This document shows positions 44,120-56,739 of a stretch of DNA of 64,000 nt, one piece after another. The first letter of the stretch is position 1; each line of letters starts with the position of its first letter. The translations under genes and the position numbers were made by a program. The notes under the pieces were generated by a model that did not search any database, was not told where the DNA came from, and worked only from the letters and a program-made list of their open reading frames with translations. Source of the stretch: Doris montereyensis (taxonomy: Eukaryota; Mollusca; Gastropoda; Nudibranchia; Dorididae); NCBI GenBank assembly GCA_037039925.1, contig JAXRKP010001638.1, positions 1-64,000 of the forward strand, written 5' to 3'.

Positions 44120-44423
44120 CTAAACTAGGTAATTTTACGGTTTTAGCAGTGTAATAGAAAATGGATCAAATTTGTACTCGATGTCGGCTTAGATTTAGAG
44201 GTGAGAATGAAGATATCTATCACTTGTGAATCATATCCTGAACGCCCTTCACCACCCTCATCCTACCCCACCAAGGTGTGGGGGTAGGGGTTCAGGGAAA
44301 AGGATCGTGGATAGATTTCTTCATTCTCCTCTAAATGTATCTATCTAAACCAATACTGTATCGAGTACAAAATTGACCCACTTTCTTTTACGCCGCCCTA
44401 AACTGTAAAATTACCTAAACTAG
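44120..44423. mobile_element. Foldback element 2 with perfect 9-bp target duplications
   Basis: The element spans 44129-44414 (286 bp). Ends GTAATTTTAC and GTAAAATTAC are exact inverted repeats; the similarity continues inward for over 100 bp per arm (for example TTTGTACTCGAT / ATCGAGTACAAA, GAGAATGAAGA / TCTTCATTCTC). It is flanked on both sides by the identical 9 bp CTAAACTAG (44120-44128 and 44415-44423). A 9-bp duplication with long inverted arms is typical of Mutator-like (MULE) MITEs; no transposase is present. Confidence 0.8.
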
Positions 44424-44856
44424 CTTTCTAGATATAATATATAGATTTAGCTACCTACCTGTTCCTGTACTAAGATCTTGGAAGATCGAGTATGAAACTA
44501 CTGTGGGACTACAGACTATCATACGAGGCGTGATCATAATGTGCTCTTTTGTATTTAAAAAAACAGCTGATTCACTGTTTCAAATTCAAAAGCTTCAACA
44601 CCTTCCGTATCAATGTCGTCGAAAGTGCATCAGTACCCGTCACGCTAGACTTGGTACTTGCCAAATTTACGTAAATCTCGATTGGACGTCACAACGACAC
44701 GTGAGTCTTGTTTACTATAGCTATTTTGGAACATCCCACGATGTCTAAACCATCTGTGCGACTAGGTGGACATCCAAAGCGTCCATTTTTATCCTCGTCT
44801 GTGCGAGCCTAAGTAGACACCCAAAGTGACAGACAGAGACAGATAGGCAGTGAGAC

Positions 44857-45100
<244 letters not shown>

Positions 45101-45263
45101 TCTAAAGTTTGTAATTTTCATTCTGAAGACTTTATAGCTTTGCACATTACTTTGCTGAATGTCTATGCAGTCTGTGCTGAGAGTTGAAGGACATCCAAAA
45201 TATCAATTCATGATCGCGTCGCCCAAGAGTAGGGGGATGGATTGGGGCGAGGGTTGATTACTA

Positions 45264-45590
45264 CAATGGGACTCGGTAGTCCAGAGGCAATGTGTCGGCC
45301 TCTCAGCTTCAAAAGGTAGTGGCTTCAAGCCCTGCCAACAGTTGAAATATTTTTCTCTGAGTTTTTCGGCAAAATCTCCCCCTATCCAGGTAGGTGGATC
45401 GACACCTAGTCCCATCGAAGACGGACGGTAAAAAAGAAGGTCCCGTTTGCTGATCAGAACACTCTGTTACGTTAAAGATCCATCGGCAGTTTACAGGACT
45501 GTCCAGGCAAAATTAAAGTTCTTACAAAAACCCAGAGATCACTTTAGTTGTGGATGTTGGTAAATCAGTTCAAACCAAACCAAAAAGTTT
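45264..45590 (+). mobile_element. SINE family A, full length
   Basis: Head GGGACTCGGTAGTCCAGAGG, box B GGCTTCAAGCCC, middle AGGTAGGTGGATCGACACC, block GTTACGTTAAAGATCCATCG, tail TTAGTTGTGGATGTTGGTAA and an A/C-rich end. Confidence 0.8.
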
Positions 45591-46082
45591 GCTGCAAATT
45601 TTTCTCCTTGGGCGTCTGGTTCACCCAGTCAAAAGGCATATGTTTAGATGGGTTTTTTTTAATTCTACGTATCAAGGCTAAGTGAATCCAGCAACACAGG
45701 CAAGGTTTGTTTCCCTCCCTGTATCTTTTTCCTTCTTACTTCCTAATTACTATGCTGTTGAGGCAATATTAACATGAGATGGAATGTACTGAATTAGTGT
45801 TTGCTATTAAAATTTATTTGACTATTCAGTGACAGCTAGATCTAGTAATGTAGCCTTTGCAGTAGCATGGGAAATACAAACATATATTTGTGTAACCCTT
45901 CTTTTATTATTAAGGGGGGTCACTCAGGAGGCCATTTTTGCCTAGCATCGAACAAATCAGTTTATTGTGTTATTGAACACAGTCCTTCATTCCTTCAGAT
46001 TGATACCATCAAATACGATAGCTATTGATCATATCCTATATTTTTTTATCAAGATCTTGGCCATCTAGATGCTGATACACAC
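45591..46082. other. Intergenic DNA, nothing recognised
   Basis: Mixed-composition DNA between a SINE and a microsatellite; no feature supported. Confidence 0.4.
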
Positions 46083-46270
<188 letters not shown>

Positions 46271-47065
46271 TACTGTCATCTAGTGATACCGTGCTGGAGT
46301 GACGTCAGCGCGCGTATTGGTTGGATGCTCTCTCACTACTCTCAGACAGGGAACAGACTATCTATCTATCTGTGTCTGTCTTTTGTTGGGTTGTTTCTCT
46401 CTGTGGTCTCTCTCTTGTCCGTTAGTTATAGTTATAATAATATGATTATTTGTTTACCTTAAGAACCATTGCAGTCATATCAGTGGTCTTTTCGTAGCCT
46501 GACACCAGAGCACCACCAGGTGCCAATCTCTCATCATGACATTGTTTGTTTGTTTGTCTGTCTTTCGTTTTCACCAGCTGACCATCCTGTCCCTCAGTAA
46601 AACCAGATCACGTAATCCAGGCTCCCAGACAACGATTCTTCGCAACCTCACTCAACACATCACATACAAATTAATGTCCCCATTCAACGCGTGTATATGA
46701 AATTCACATTAATCTATCTAGTGCTGGTAAGCTCAACAAGACGGTACGAACCGGTCTTCTAGATACCTTTAGAGGTGATCTCATCGAGAATAAGGAAAAA
46801 GGAGAACCTACCAGTAGCTTTCGCCAAAGAAGAAAAGCAGGATAGTAGATTGAAAGAAGAAGAAGCGGATGCTCAAGACGGGTTGATGTAAAAAGAAGGA
46901 AGAGGGGGGGGGTTGCTCCAAAGGTTGTCGTGGGTGGGGCTTTCTCTCTCCTCTCAGGCGAAAGATCCTGGTAAAGAAATAAATAAAATGAAAAGTCCTC
47001 TCCCCCCTCTCTCGATCTCTCTCTCTCGACAAAATGTCCACATCGCTGTCTGCTCTAAAAGACCA

Positions 47066-47139
47066 ATGTCTCTGTCTCTGTCTCTGTCTCTGTCTCTGTC
47101 TCTGTACTCTCTGTCTCTGTCTCTGTCTCTGTCTCTGTC
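47066..47139. repeat. (CTCTGT)n hexanucleotide tract in LINE copy A
   Basis: About twelve CTCTGT units replace the LINE sequence found at this place in copy B (CTGAAATGTAGGCG...). Confidence 0.9.
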
Positions 47140-47144
47140 TAAAT

Positions 47145-47645
47145 CGTCCCCAAAGTTTAATTTTATATCTCATCCTCTTCCTCATCTACATCAACGACCT
47201 GGCAGACTGCATCAAAACTAATGTACGCCCTTTTGCAGACTCTCTCTATACTTTATCAAAACATCACACAATTAAAGATGCTGACCGCCTCAATGAAGAT
47301 CTGATGAAACTACAGAACTGGGAAACCAAATGGCTTATGGAATTCAGTGTCTCACCAAGTGCCACTCAATATCATTCACGAGCAAGAAGAACCCCATCAG
47401 AGCTGATTACATCATACATGGACAGTCGACAGACAGGTTGTCTGATTCCTAAAATACCTTGGAGTCGAATTATAAAAAATCTCAAATGGAACAAACACGT
47501 TCAAGGCATCGTCTCGAAAGCTTTCAAAACAAGCGCCTCCATCTGGAGAAATCTGAATCGATGATGTGCGTTGATGTGATACTGATAAATCCGTGTTATA
47601 AGACCATTGTTCGACCTCTTCTCGATTACAGACATAGATGATTCG
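47145..47645 (+). pseudogene. LINE reverse transcriptase fragment (copy A)
   Basis: Reads a degraded PQGSxLGP-like segment, then LFLIYINDLADCIKTNVRPF and ADSLYTLS, where the FADD catalytic box has lost its second Asp. Next come DADRLNEDLMKLQNWETKWL, MEFSVS, NLKWNKHVQGIVSKAFKTSA and SIWRNL, then RPLLDY. The order is that of the RT palm and thumb of CR1/jockey-group LINEs. It is dead and lacks the endonuclease. Confidence 0.75.
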
Positions 47646-48831
47646 TCTTTTGTTGGGTTGTTTTCGTGTTGTTTTGGACCCCCATCAAAATCCGTTAGTT
47701 AAATTAATAACAAAGAAATTTACCTTCAACGCGTGTCATGGAAAAGGTTCAGCCTGGGAGAATAGTAAAACGCATATCTGCCAACCACTTACGATTCAAC
47801 ACAACACTAATAACACTCACATGGCTGTGAGACGAATAAGGAAGAGAACCTACCAATGACCACCGCCGTTTAGTAGAAAATACCCATGCTCAACATCATG
47901 AAAAGGGGGGGGTTGCTCTGTCAAGGGGATACCGACAGGCTAAAGATCCTATCAGAAATAAATAACATAGAAAGAGGCATTAACAAAAATCACATCGCTG
48001 TCTGCTCTAAAGACCAATTCCTGAAATGTAGGCGTACTCAGGAGTCGACGAATAAATCGTCCCCTCAAAGTTTAATTTTTTCCCATCTCATCTACATCAA
48101 CGTACCTGGGAACTCATCAAAGTAATGATACAATCGTATCTTTATCAAACATGACACAATTAAAGATGCTGACCTACTAATGAAGATCTGATGAAACTTA
48201 GAACTGGGAAACCAAATGGCTTATGTAATTCTGTCATATTGCCACACAATATCCCCGAACAAAACCCCATCAGAGCTGATTTGTCATTGAGTGTACCGAC
48301 AAGAAGTTGAAGAAACTCCATCTGGGAGAAATCTGAGAGAATGTTATAAGACCAATCTCGAAGCATAAATGGAACAAAAGAAGATCGTCTCAAAAGCTTT
48401 CCTATTAGCACTCCATGGCTGTGAGACGTATGTCCAAATGTTATAAGACCATTGTTCGACCTCTTCAAAATACTAACATGCATAATACATCTTGTCAACA
48501 CAAATTAATAACAAAGCTGGAAAAGGTTCAGGAGAATAGTAAACAGTCATATCTGCCAACCATCGATTAACACTAATTCCATCCTCACATGTATCTGAGA
48601 ACTCTCTCAGTCAAGATACAATCGATCAGCTAACATTGAGCAGATACACTAATACTATTATCAACTTAGAAGAGGCTTAACAAATGTACCCTGACAATTC
48701 CTGAGTCCCAGAGTCGACGCCCATCGGCACTCGTTTTTTCCAAGAAGACTCTCTCCAGTCAAGATACAAGAATGCTAACAGACACAAGGAGAACTAATAG
48801 AAGAAGAAGAAAAAGATGTAAGAAGTCCCCA

Positions 48832-48852
48832 AAAGAAGAAGAAGAAGAAGAA

Positions 48853-48899
<47 letters not shown>

Positions 48900-49060
48900 A
48901 GAAGAAGAAGAAGAAGAAGAAGAAGAAGAAGAAGAAGAAGAAGAAGAAGAAGAAAAGAAGAAGAAGAAGAAGAAGAAGAAGAAGAAGAAGAAGAAGAAGA
49001 AGAAGAAGAAGAAGAAGAAGAAGAAGAAGAAAAAGAAGAAGAAGTAGAAGTAGAAGAAGA
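48832..49060. repeat. (AAG)n microsatellite
   Basis: About 75 AAG units with a few GAGG and AAAAG interruptions. The apparent poly-Glu/poly-Lys frame is an artefact. Confidence 0.98.
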
Positions 49061-50040
49061 AAGAGGATCGCTTCTTTCAGCCTACTATTTCTCCATGCTT
49101 TTAAAAAAAATGTTTTGTTTGTTAAGTAAACGTTTAATGAAAGCGTTATCGCCCTCTCTAATCTCAATTGCAGCACTCGGTCAGTCGATCAGTTTATGTC
49201 ATACATTATATTAATATACATGTAATTGATTAGATGTATTTATGAACATCAACGTAAAACTTGAACCAAAAATTGTATCTGTTAGTTTTCGGTATGGAAG
49301 CACAAAGGACTGGGGATAACATGGAGCGACACCAACTGCGAAAGAAAACATCAAAGTCATCATCAACCTGGCATCAGTTGACGCTCAAACAGCCCATAAT
49401 AAGAAATGATAAATGTCACCGCCCCTCAGTATGCACCCCCACTCACCACTGTCATATCTGCTGTGTCTCACTGATACCGCTAGCCTAGGCCTCATGGCCG
49501 ACGACCTTGAAGTCCTGAATACAGTGGAACTCAGACATTACGGTACCGTCAGTGCTGAAGCATTGATTGAACAGTATGGCATTTCCATGCCTTCTGTGGT
49601 TTCATTGGCTCTGAAAACTCTTGCATAGTGTAAAGGCAAGCTTGCATTAATGAATATTATAAACAATATCAAATCTCAAAGATTATGTTGTGTATAAAAA
49701 TATTTGTGTTTTCAAAATCTCCGAAAATGGTTATCACCGACACCGATACATTCATAAGTAAGTAAAGGGTTTACATAAAAAATTATATAAAAATAAATGT
49801 TGAAAATCATTCATCCACAATATAAATGGAGATCAATATCTAAATAGCCTTTTCTAAATATGTGTAGTTCCCTAATATATTTTGTTTATAAAATTTTGCA
49901 TTATTGTACATACCGGTACCGGTACAAAAATAAATGTTTCAGCCTACTAATTCAGTAAAATCAATTAATAAGAGTTTAAAACTGAGAGTAACTGTTTAAG
50001 ATTGAGAAAGAAAACTGATCTAAATGGAGGTTGGAACAAA
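49061..50040. other. Intergenic DNA with one small unrecognised open frame
   Basis: The plus-strand frame 49413-49628 ends ADDLEVLNTVELRHYGTVSA, EALIEQYGISMPSVVSLALK and TLA-stop. It has normal amino-acid composition and could be the end of a decayed coding sequence, possibly of a mobile element. No function is assigned. Confidence 0.3.
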
Positions 50041-50221
50041 ATAATAATAATAAATAATAATGATGATACTAATACTAATGAGGATAATGCTACTATTAAT
50101 AATAACAATAATAATACATGGATTAATAATAACAATAATAATAATAATAATAATAACAATAATGAAAATAATTGCAACAATACATATAATGACAATAACA
50201 ACAATAAAAGTAACAGCAATG

Positions 50222-50282
<61 letters not shown>

Positions 50283-50363
50283 TAATACTACTACTACTAC
50301 TAATATAAATAATAGCAATAAATTAAAGTAATAATAATAATAAAAAACAATAATAATATAAGA

Positions 50364-50450
<87 letters not shown>

Positions 50451-50451
50451 T
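50041..50451. repeat. (AAT)n microsatellite, degenerate then pure
   Basis: Degenerate AAT with AAC, GAT and ACT variants to about 50340, then nearly pure AAT from 50365 to 50450. Confidence 0.97.
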
Positions 50452-51589
50452 ATGTATTATACTACATGTGTTATGATCAGTGCTGTGTTTCTGAGCATGA
50501 GATGGTAATCTTCTGGCTTAAATATTTTTTTATACATTGTATTATACATAGTGTACTTAAACAACGTTTTGAAAAAAATAATTTAACGCACTAGACAATG
50601 ATCAAGCATACATACAAGACTCATAATAGACTCTGCAAGGAACATATTTATTATAGTCGAATTATTGAATGCTTGGTCGATCACCGATTATTAGGGATAT
50701 TGACGTTTAGACAGCTCATTTAATCATTGTTATTTAGATCTACTGGGAACCCCCAAATGAAATGTTAAAAAAGAGGAAAAACGACTTTACATCAAAGTAT
50801 CTACAATGCTAATGTCAATCTCTCGTTACGCATGTATTACCGTATTATTTCTTAGTTTATTGCCGATGACGAAAAAAGGCTTGCGAAGGCCTCGGACTAA
50901 TCTGCCAAACTGGCAACTCGAGCAAAACAAAAATACCGTACAAAAACATGATATCTATTTTAAGAATGGTGGGCAGCACTTCTCTTTCTTTTGAATCTTG
51001 CAACAAAACAGACTTCTGGAGAGACAAAATCATCGGATTATGTGTAAACAAATCTTACATTACGATTTAAAAGGGTTAATTAAATTCGAGATTTGAGACT
51101 GCAACATGAAAACAGTGTCGTCACATTGTATATACTGCATTGTATTACGGACGAGGTATACAGGATTTGTAATATTGGATGAAACTGAGAGTTCTTTGAT
51201 ATTTTATGGAAATCAAAAACAGCTGTGTAACCAGCAAAAGATTAGACAAAAATATATAGCTCTATCATGGATTGATAAAGAGTAAAATATTATAAGCATA
51301 AAATTCGTGAAACTTTTTACCCCTTTTTGGCTTGTTTCAACCGGAAGTGAACTATCAACATGATAGACCAACACCGTCTTTCACTCAATCTGCAGTCATG
51401 TATTTGAGCTTGGCTGACAATGAGCCTAGACCTCGATCTAGGTCTTACATTTCTATCAAAATGATGTTGACTGGATAAAGATTTAGATGTAAATCTATAT
51501 CTGTGAGAGTGTTGCTACACATCCTTTCAATTCTTTCATTGTGAATGTAAGTTGAAAAGTATAACAAGGTTGCTCGATCTAGAATCTGG
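50452..51589. other. AT-rich intergenic DNA, nothing recognised
   Basis: No protein, RNA or repeat family supported. Confidence 0.4.
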
Positions 51590-51724
51590 ACCCACTCTGT
51601 CTAGATCAGTAGATCTAGATTCTTGATCTAGATGTACTCTGCATCTCTAGCTCAAGATCATGATCTATCACTCCACTACTAACGCTTGATTTGAATGAAT
51701 TCAACAATAAAACGCATTGGCATT

Positions 51725-51800
<76 letters not shown>

Positions 51801-51960
51801 TATGTCTAGATCTAGATCTAAATGAAGGAAACTAGAATTGTAAAGACATGAATCTAGATCTATACTTATATCTCTAAAGAGAATCTCTAAATCTAAGTTG
51901 CTAGATCTAGATCTAGAACTTGGAAGCGTTCACTTAGATCTAATGCAATTTTCGCAAGTG
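51590..51960. repeat. TCTAGATC-rich tract with (AT)n
   Basis: About ten copies of self-complementary words such as AGATCTAGATCT and TCTAGATCTAGA, plus an uninterrupted (AT)n at about 51726-51793. Confidence 0.85.
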
Positions 51961-51994
51961 AGTGAAAATATTTAAGTTAGGGAAAAAGGAGAAC

Positions 51995-53645
51995 CTACTC
52001 CCCCCTTCAATAAAACTCGTAAGAATACATGGCAGGTTTCACAAAAATGGGACCCAATGATAACTTGAACTCTTCAATTAATCTTTCTTTAAGTCTAATT
52101 GATGAATCTTCTTAACCAAGTAGAGCTCACGGTGTTACTGGAAGTGACCTTCTTTCAGTGAGGGGTTGCCCTAGCCATTTCCATGAAAAAGCAGTATGTG
52201 CAATGGTGAAGCTAGGATTTAGACTTAGTTTGAACAATGAGTTCACGTTTACAGATGACAAAAGACCTATAAAACATGCATTTTCTATAAGTTGAAAGAA
52301 TAAGGAATTCATATTGAGATGTTATTGCAACAGAAACTTAAACTAAGGACTAAACATAAACAGCGATAGCCGTGTAATCAACTTAGACCCCTCACGAAGT
52401 GTGTTGAATGGAAAGCATCACTTTGATGAATGATAACGAGGCTATCGGGAAAGCCACGAGCTTAAAATAAATTGTAATGTCATTGACTGTTATTTAACTA
52501 GGCTATAAAAACTAAGGTCAAACTACGTCATAAACTATGTAAGGAAAGTGGAAATTTCCATTCAAGAAGCCTAGTGTCTCACCTAAATATAGGGCCTGCG
52601 CGTTTCCTGTGCCAATAGCGGCGGCCCTAAATATATATATAAATATATACACGAAGTGTTTTGAATGGGAAAGCGTCCACTTTGACGAATGATAACGAGG
52701 CTATCGGGATAGCCACGAGCTTAAAATAAATTGTAATGTCATTGGCTGTTATTTAACTATAAACTCAAGGTCAAACTATGTCATAAACCATGTAAGGAAA
52801 GTGGAAATTTATATTCAAGAAGCCTAGGTGTCTGCGCGCTTCCCATGCCAATGCCGGTGGCCCTAAGTATAGGCCTGCGCGCTTCCTGGGCGGACGCCAA
52901 CACGCCCTTTATTTAGGGCCGGCGCTTTCTTGGGTTAAGGTAGGTGAGGTCAACAAACTTTTATTCTGCTTTCTTCAATTTTATGTGAAAGAGAATTGTT
53001 CAAAGAAAATTTGGCCATGTCTAAATTTTAAAAATCTTTGCAGTGATCACGTGAGGCAGGGTTCAGATGTTCGTTATTATGTAACAATTGGGGTCTACGA
53101 ATGAATGCACAGTAAGAGCTGAAAAAAACGTTTGAAAAATATGTAGAAGCGCGTTTTATGAGTTAGAGTGAAAGAAGTTTACGTATTCCTACGGCCATTT
53201 ATCCTGTAAAAGACCAAATAAATTCATAGGTAACACTTTAAATGAGATACTACTCGCGGTCTGCGTGACCTTACGTTGGACAAAAAAGTAATTTTTCGAT
53301 CTGGGATCTAATAACGGTAATATCATGTCGAGCTATGTTCTCGTTGGTCATCTTGCATAAGACTTGAGAAATAAGATTTTTGTTTTTAAATTGTCCGGTC
53401 GGTTTTGCGAAATAAGTTTTCTTTGTCTGTCTCCTTATGAACGCCCGCTGGCCACGGACAAAAATGTAGACAGTCAGCGTTCATCAGAAAGGAGACTGGT
53501 CAGGTTAGATTTGGAGACCGTTCAGGTTAGATATAGTTGCATTAGCAAAACCTGCTTTGGCTTATCGTGAGTGAAATTTATATAAAGAAGTCCGCCAATC
53601 AATAGGCTTTCATGATTTATTGCGTTCTAATAAATAAAGAACCAT
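51995..53645 (+). repeat. Large inverted repeat, left arm
   Basis: The reverse complement of this arm matches 56740-58040. Anchors: GTTTCACAAAAATGGGACCC (about 52035), GCAGTGATCACGTGAGGCAG (about 53040), GGCCATTTATCCTGTAAAA (about 53195) and GGCTTTCATGATTTATTGCG (about 53605). The arm carries an extra block at about 52120-52930, including a tandem duplication. No conserved protein is seen. Confidence 0.8.
52393..52870 (+). repeat. Tandem duplication, about 257-bp period
   Basis: CACGAAGTGTGTTGAATGG, GATAACGAGGCTATCGGG, AAATTGTAATGTCATTG and GTAAGGAAAGTGGAAATTT recur in order. A third partial unit repeats TAGGCCTGCGCGCTTCC to about 52895. The GC-rich GGCGGCCCTAAATATA joins are notable in this AT-rich DNA. 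Confidence 0.9.
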
Positions 53646-54447
53646 TGTCGGCAAAACCACTTTCTTTTCGGTTAGGGTTTTGTTGCTGGTGCAGACCTGC
53701 CAAGATTCCCGATTTTATCGGAAAGTTCCCGATTTGGAACCCCATTCCTGACATCTCGATATGGCCATGATTTTCCCGATATTTTGTTCTAGAGAGCGAA
53801 AAATTATTTTGGTGTTGAAGATTGCGAATTGTAATTTCTACTAAGCTCTTCTAAGTACTAAGCTTATAATCGTACTTGGTAGAAATAATCGAAGACAATA
53901 AAATCTTTTGGTTCGATACTAAATATGAATAGTTTAATTGATAGTAATTGTAGATTACATTCAGTGATTTTAGTACTCGATTTTGACCTATTAATGCTGT
54001 TTGGCTAGAAACTGTTGAAACTGCGTTCGCTTTGCTATGTTTGAATTGTAATCATTTAAATACAGTGTATTATCATTCTTTCAGTCTCTTTCCTTTGACT
54101 GACTCATATTATTTTCTATTATATCTAGCGTGCTTTATTGATTGTGTCTGTTTTTTCTTCGGATCTTACCTGGATTATATTTTTGATTAGTTTTACCTTC
54201 GTTTTGGATTTACTCAAACCTGCCAACTTTCCTGATTTAACAATTAATTTACTGCTGTTTTTATAAAATTGGAATACTAGGCTCTACAACTGAGAACTAG
54301 ATAATATTAACGTTTTTATCTCGAATTTCGAATTGGGCCATTCCTTCCTATGTTCCTCCCGAAATTTAACACTTGGTTTAGGTTCTTGCTTGGTTGAGAA
54401 CTATTAGTATTACAACTAGATCTAGAGGTAGGTTCCACATCTTCTAA
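53646..54447. other. Loop DNA left of the zinc-finger fragment
   Basis: AT-rich, with a GATTCCCGATTTTATCGGAA segment and a related CCCGATTTGG / CCCGATATTTTG series. No gene is seen on the plus strand. Confidence 0.35.
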
Positions 54448-54850
54448 ATGTTCTATTTCCAAAGGCCTTTTTTTCAGAAATTGGTCCATGCCCCCGAGAT
54501 AAAACCTTCTGTGAAAAGGGAGAGTTTTGCACATTGTGTACCTTGTAGTTTAGATGTTAGCATTGCCAGTGGTGGGAAGGATGACATCAGAAAACATGTG
54601 AAAACTGCAAAGCATGTTACTGCAGTTAAGTACAGTATATCCAGTAGGAATATCAGTGGCTTCATGAAGGAATAGAGATTGCTCTGTGATCAGGGCCAGA
54701 GGTTTTATGGACAAAATTTATTATTGAGAAAAACTTGCCTGTCTCGGTTAGTAATCAGTTCGGGACTCTGTTAAGAGAAATGTGCCCAGATTCGGAAATC
54801 GCTAAGAAATTTGTGTGGCTGCACAAAAACTGTGATAGCATAGGAGGTGC
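54448..54850 (+). pseudogene. hAT-like transposase N-terminal zinc-finger fragment
   Basis: Reads VKRESFAHCVPCSLDVSIAS, GGKDDIRKHVKTAKHVTAVK (a C-x2-C...H-x4-H zinc finger of BED type), SISSRNISGFM, then after a stop and frame change WTKFIIEKNLPVSVSNQFGT, LLREMCPDSEIAKKF. This is the N-terminal layout of hAT-superfamily transposases of the SCAND3/ZMYM-like kind. The catalytic part is absent; the frame runs into a CT microsatellite at 54960. Abutting it on the minus strand (54490 leftward) is a frame starting MDQFLKKRPLEIE, also like a hAT N-terminus. Confidence 0.6.
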
Positions 54851-54959
54851 CCAGTCCGTTATTGCAAATGTGAATCGATGGACATGTCACGATTCAAAAA
54901 TATTCATTTTCCCTATTTTGTCCCTGGGAAAGTTGGCAGGTCTGCTGGTGCCGTTCTTT

Positions 54960-55245
<286 letters not shown>

Positions 55246-55529
55246 CAAATATGGCAGGTTCATCCCCATTTCCCTCTTTTGTCAAAATTTGACCCTTATC
55301 TGGGGGGGTCCCGTATATTTGCCGTCCATTGATCACTTTAAGCACACCTACGCTAATAGTGGGTCCCGTACATTTGCTTCACTCCCGGCCTTCCAGCGAG
55401 ACAAAGTGTAAGTGGCGGGACCTGTATAAACTGTTTTGCAGTGCACTCAAGGACGGGTTTTGGGAATGCCTCTATTTTGACCAATTACGCTGATCAACCC
55501 ACACCACGCCAAACAGAAAGTCTATTCTT

Positions 55530-55705
55530 CTAAAGGGATGAAAGTGATAGTTCATTTCGAGTCTAGCACACACTCAATACATTTCTTATAAAAAGATACA
55601 AAAACACACAGGAGCTCTATCTCAAATGCAGGCTGTGGAACTTTGCAAAGTGGACTAAACCAAAGACTCTTATCTTTGTATGGCCGACCTCAACTCCTGG
55701 GCAGA
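55530..55705 (-). repeat. Interspersed repeat F, copy 2
   Basis: The reverse complement contains ATACAAAGATAAGAGTCTTT, CCACTTTGCAAAG, GAGCTCCTGTGTGTTTTTGT and GAACTATCACTTTCATCCCT, matching 18425-18605 in order. Confidence 0.65.
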
Positions 55706-56739
55706 TGTCAATTACTTTACTTTAGTAAAAAGAAGCTCCACCCACACGTAAGAAATAGGGATTGATACAAATAAAATATATCAATAGCCAATCATATTGC
55801 ACACCTATGGTCAGCCTGAATGGAATGCGTGACCTTCAGTCAATAGAAAGAAACCATGTTCAGGGTTGATCAGTCAGGGGGAGCATTGTGTTGATGGTTA
55901 TTGTCAAAGCGTCACATGGCTCAAAAGACATCTTTGCCTCTTTTTTACATAAGAATGAAGAGATTGGAGTGTTAAAAATACAAGGGAAAGTTGAAGCTTT
56001 CATCTGAGTTCATCGAACAGCAACAAGGGACTTTGATCTCTCAAATGGATCTTTTCAAATGGTCACGATGAACTGTGGTATCTGGACAAGAGGAAGGGCG
56101 GCTATTTGAAGTGTATAACATTAGAAACTACAAGTCTATCTTCCTACTGTATAGAAAGGACTAAGGAGGAGACTTACATCCAGAATTGGGGGTAAGATGT
56201 GGAAAACCACTGGATTGCGCAAGTGTTGAGGGCTGTTTGGGAGGAGGAGGATTACTATTGAACTGTAGTAAGGGAACAACAAGAATACAGAATGATACGT
56301 ATAGGCCGATATTTGCCAATACAGAGAGAGATTGGGTAGAAAGAGAAAGGCAACAACAAAAACTTAACCGAGAAAAAGAAAACGCATTGGCTGACAGGGT
56401 TTCTTTTTCCCCGTAAATACCCGCCCTAGTCCCATCAATACTCTGAACCTATTACCCCCCTTTGACCCCCCGTCCCTCTCCGGCTATTTAGTCTCATAGA
56501 GCGCTGTGAAGCGTTCAAGATCTCGGTTCTCCCCACCCCTCTAGACTAGCAGTAATATGGGAGCGGTAGCTGAGAAATTCTGAACTCTACTTGAACCTGT
56601 GTTATTAGTATAATTTCTCTCTCTCTCTTGTTTAAATGCGTTTTTAATAATATTTTATTGGTATGCGAAGAAGACAGTGTGTATAGTAGGGACGTAGAGT
56701 CATCATTGTACTAGGCTTCTAAACCTCCTGTATAACATA
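55706..56739. other. Loop DNA, nothing recognised
   Basis: Mixed-composition DNA inside the large inverted repeat. A 76-codon frame at 56186-56416 has no recognisable domain. Confidence 0.35.

Larger units (their letters stand above)
46383..48830 (+). mobile_element. Tandem array of shrinking LINE RT-segment copies
   Basis: Copy A (about 46383-47644), copy B (about 47645-48489) and copy C (about 48490-48830) start at the same point (CTTTTGTTGGGTTG / GTCAACACAAATTAATAAC) and follow the same order of landmarks: GTTAGTTA, CAACGCGTGT, AGAACCTACCA, GGGGGGTTGCTC, ACATCGCTGTCTGCTCTAAA, AAATCGTCCCC, CAATTAAAGATGCTGACC, AACTGGGAAACCAAATGGCT, CCCCATCAGAGCTGAT and CCATTGTTCGACCTCTTC. Each later copy lacks many short pieces while the rest is nearly identical. 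The coding content is the palm-to-thumb part of a CR1/jockey-like LINE reverse transcriptase. Confidence 0.6.

Noticed and set aside
45203..45415. Minus-strand 70-codon frame
   Set aside because: It lies entirely across a SINE family A copy.
48772..49176. Glutamate/lysine-rich protein on one strand, Leu/Phe-rich on the other
   Set aside because: Pure AAG repeat artefact. The same applies to the AGT repeat at 24650-24972 and the AAT repeat at 49965-50594.
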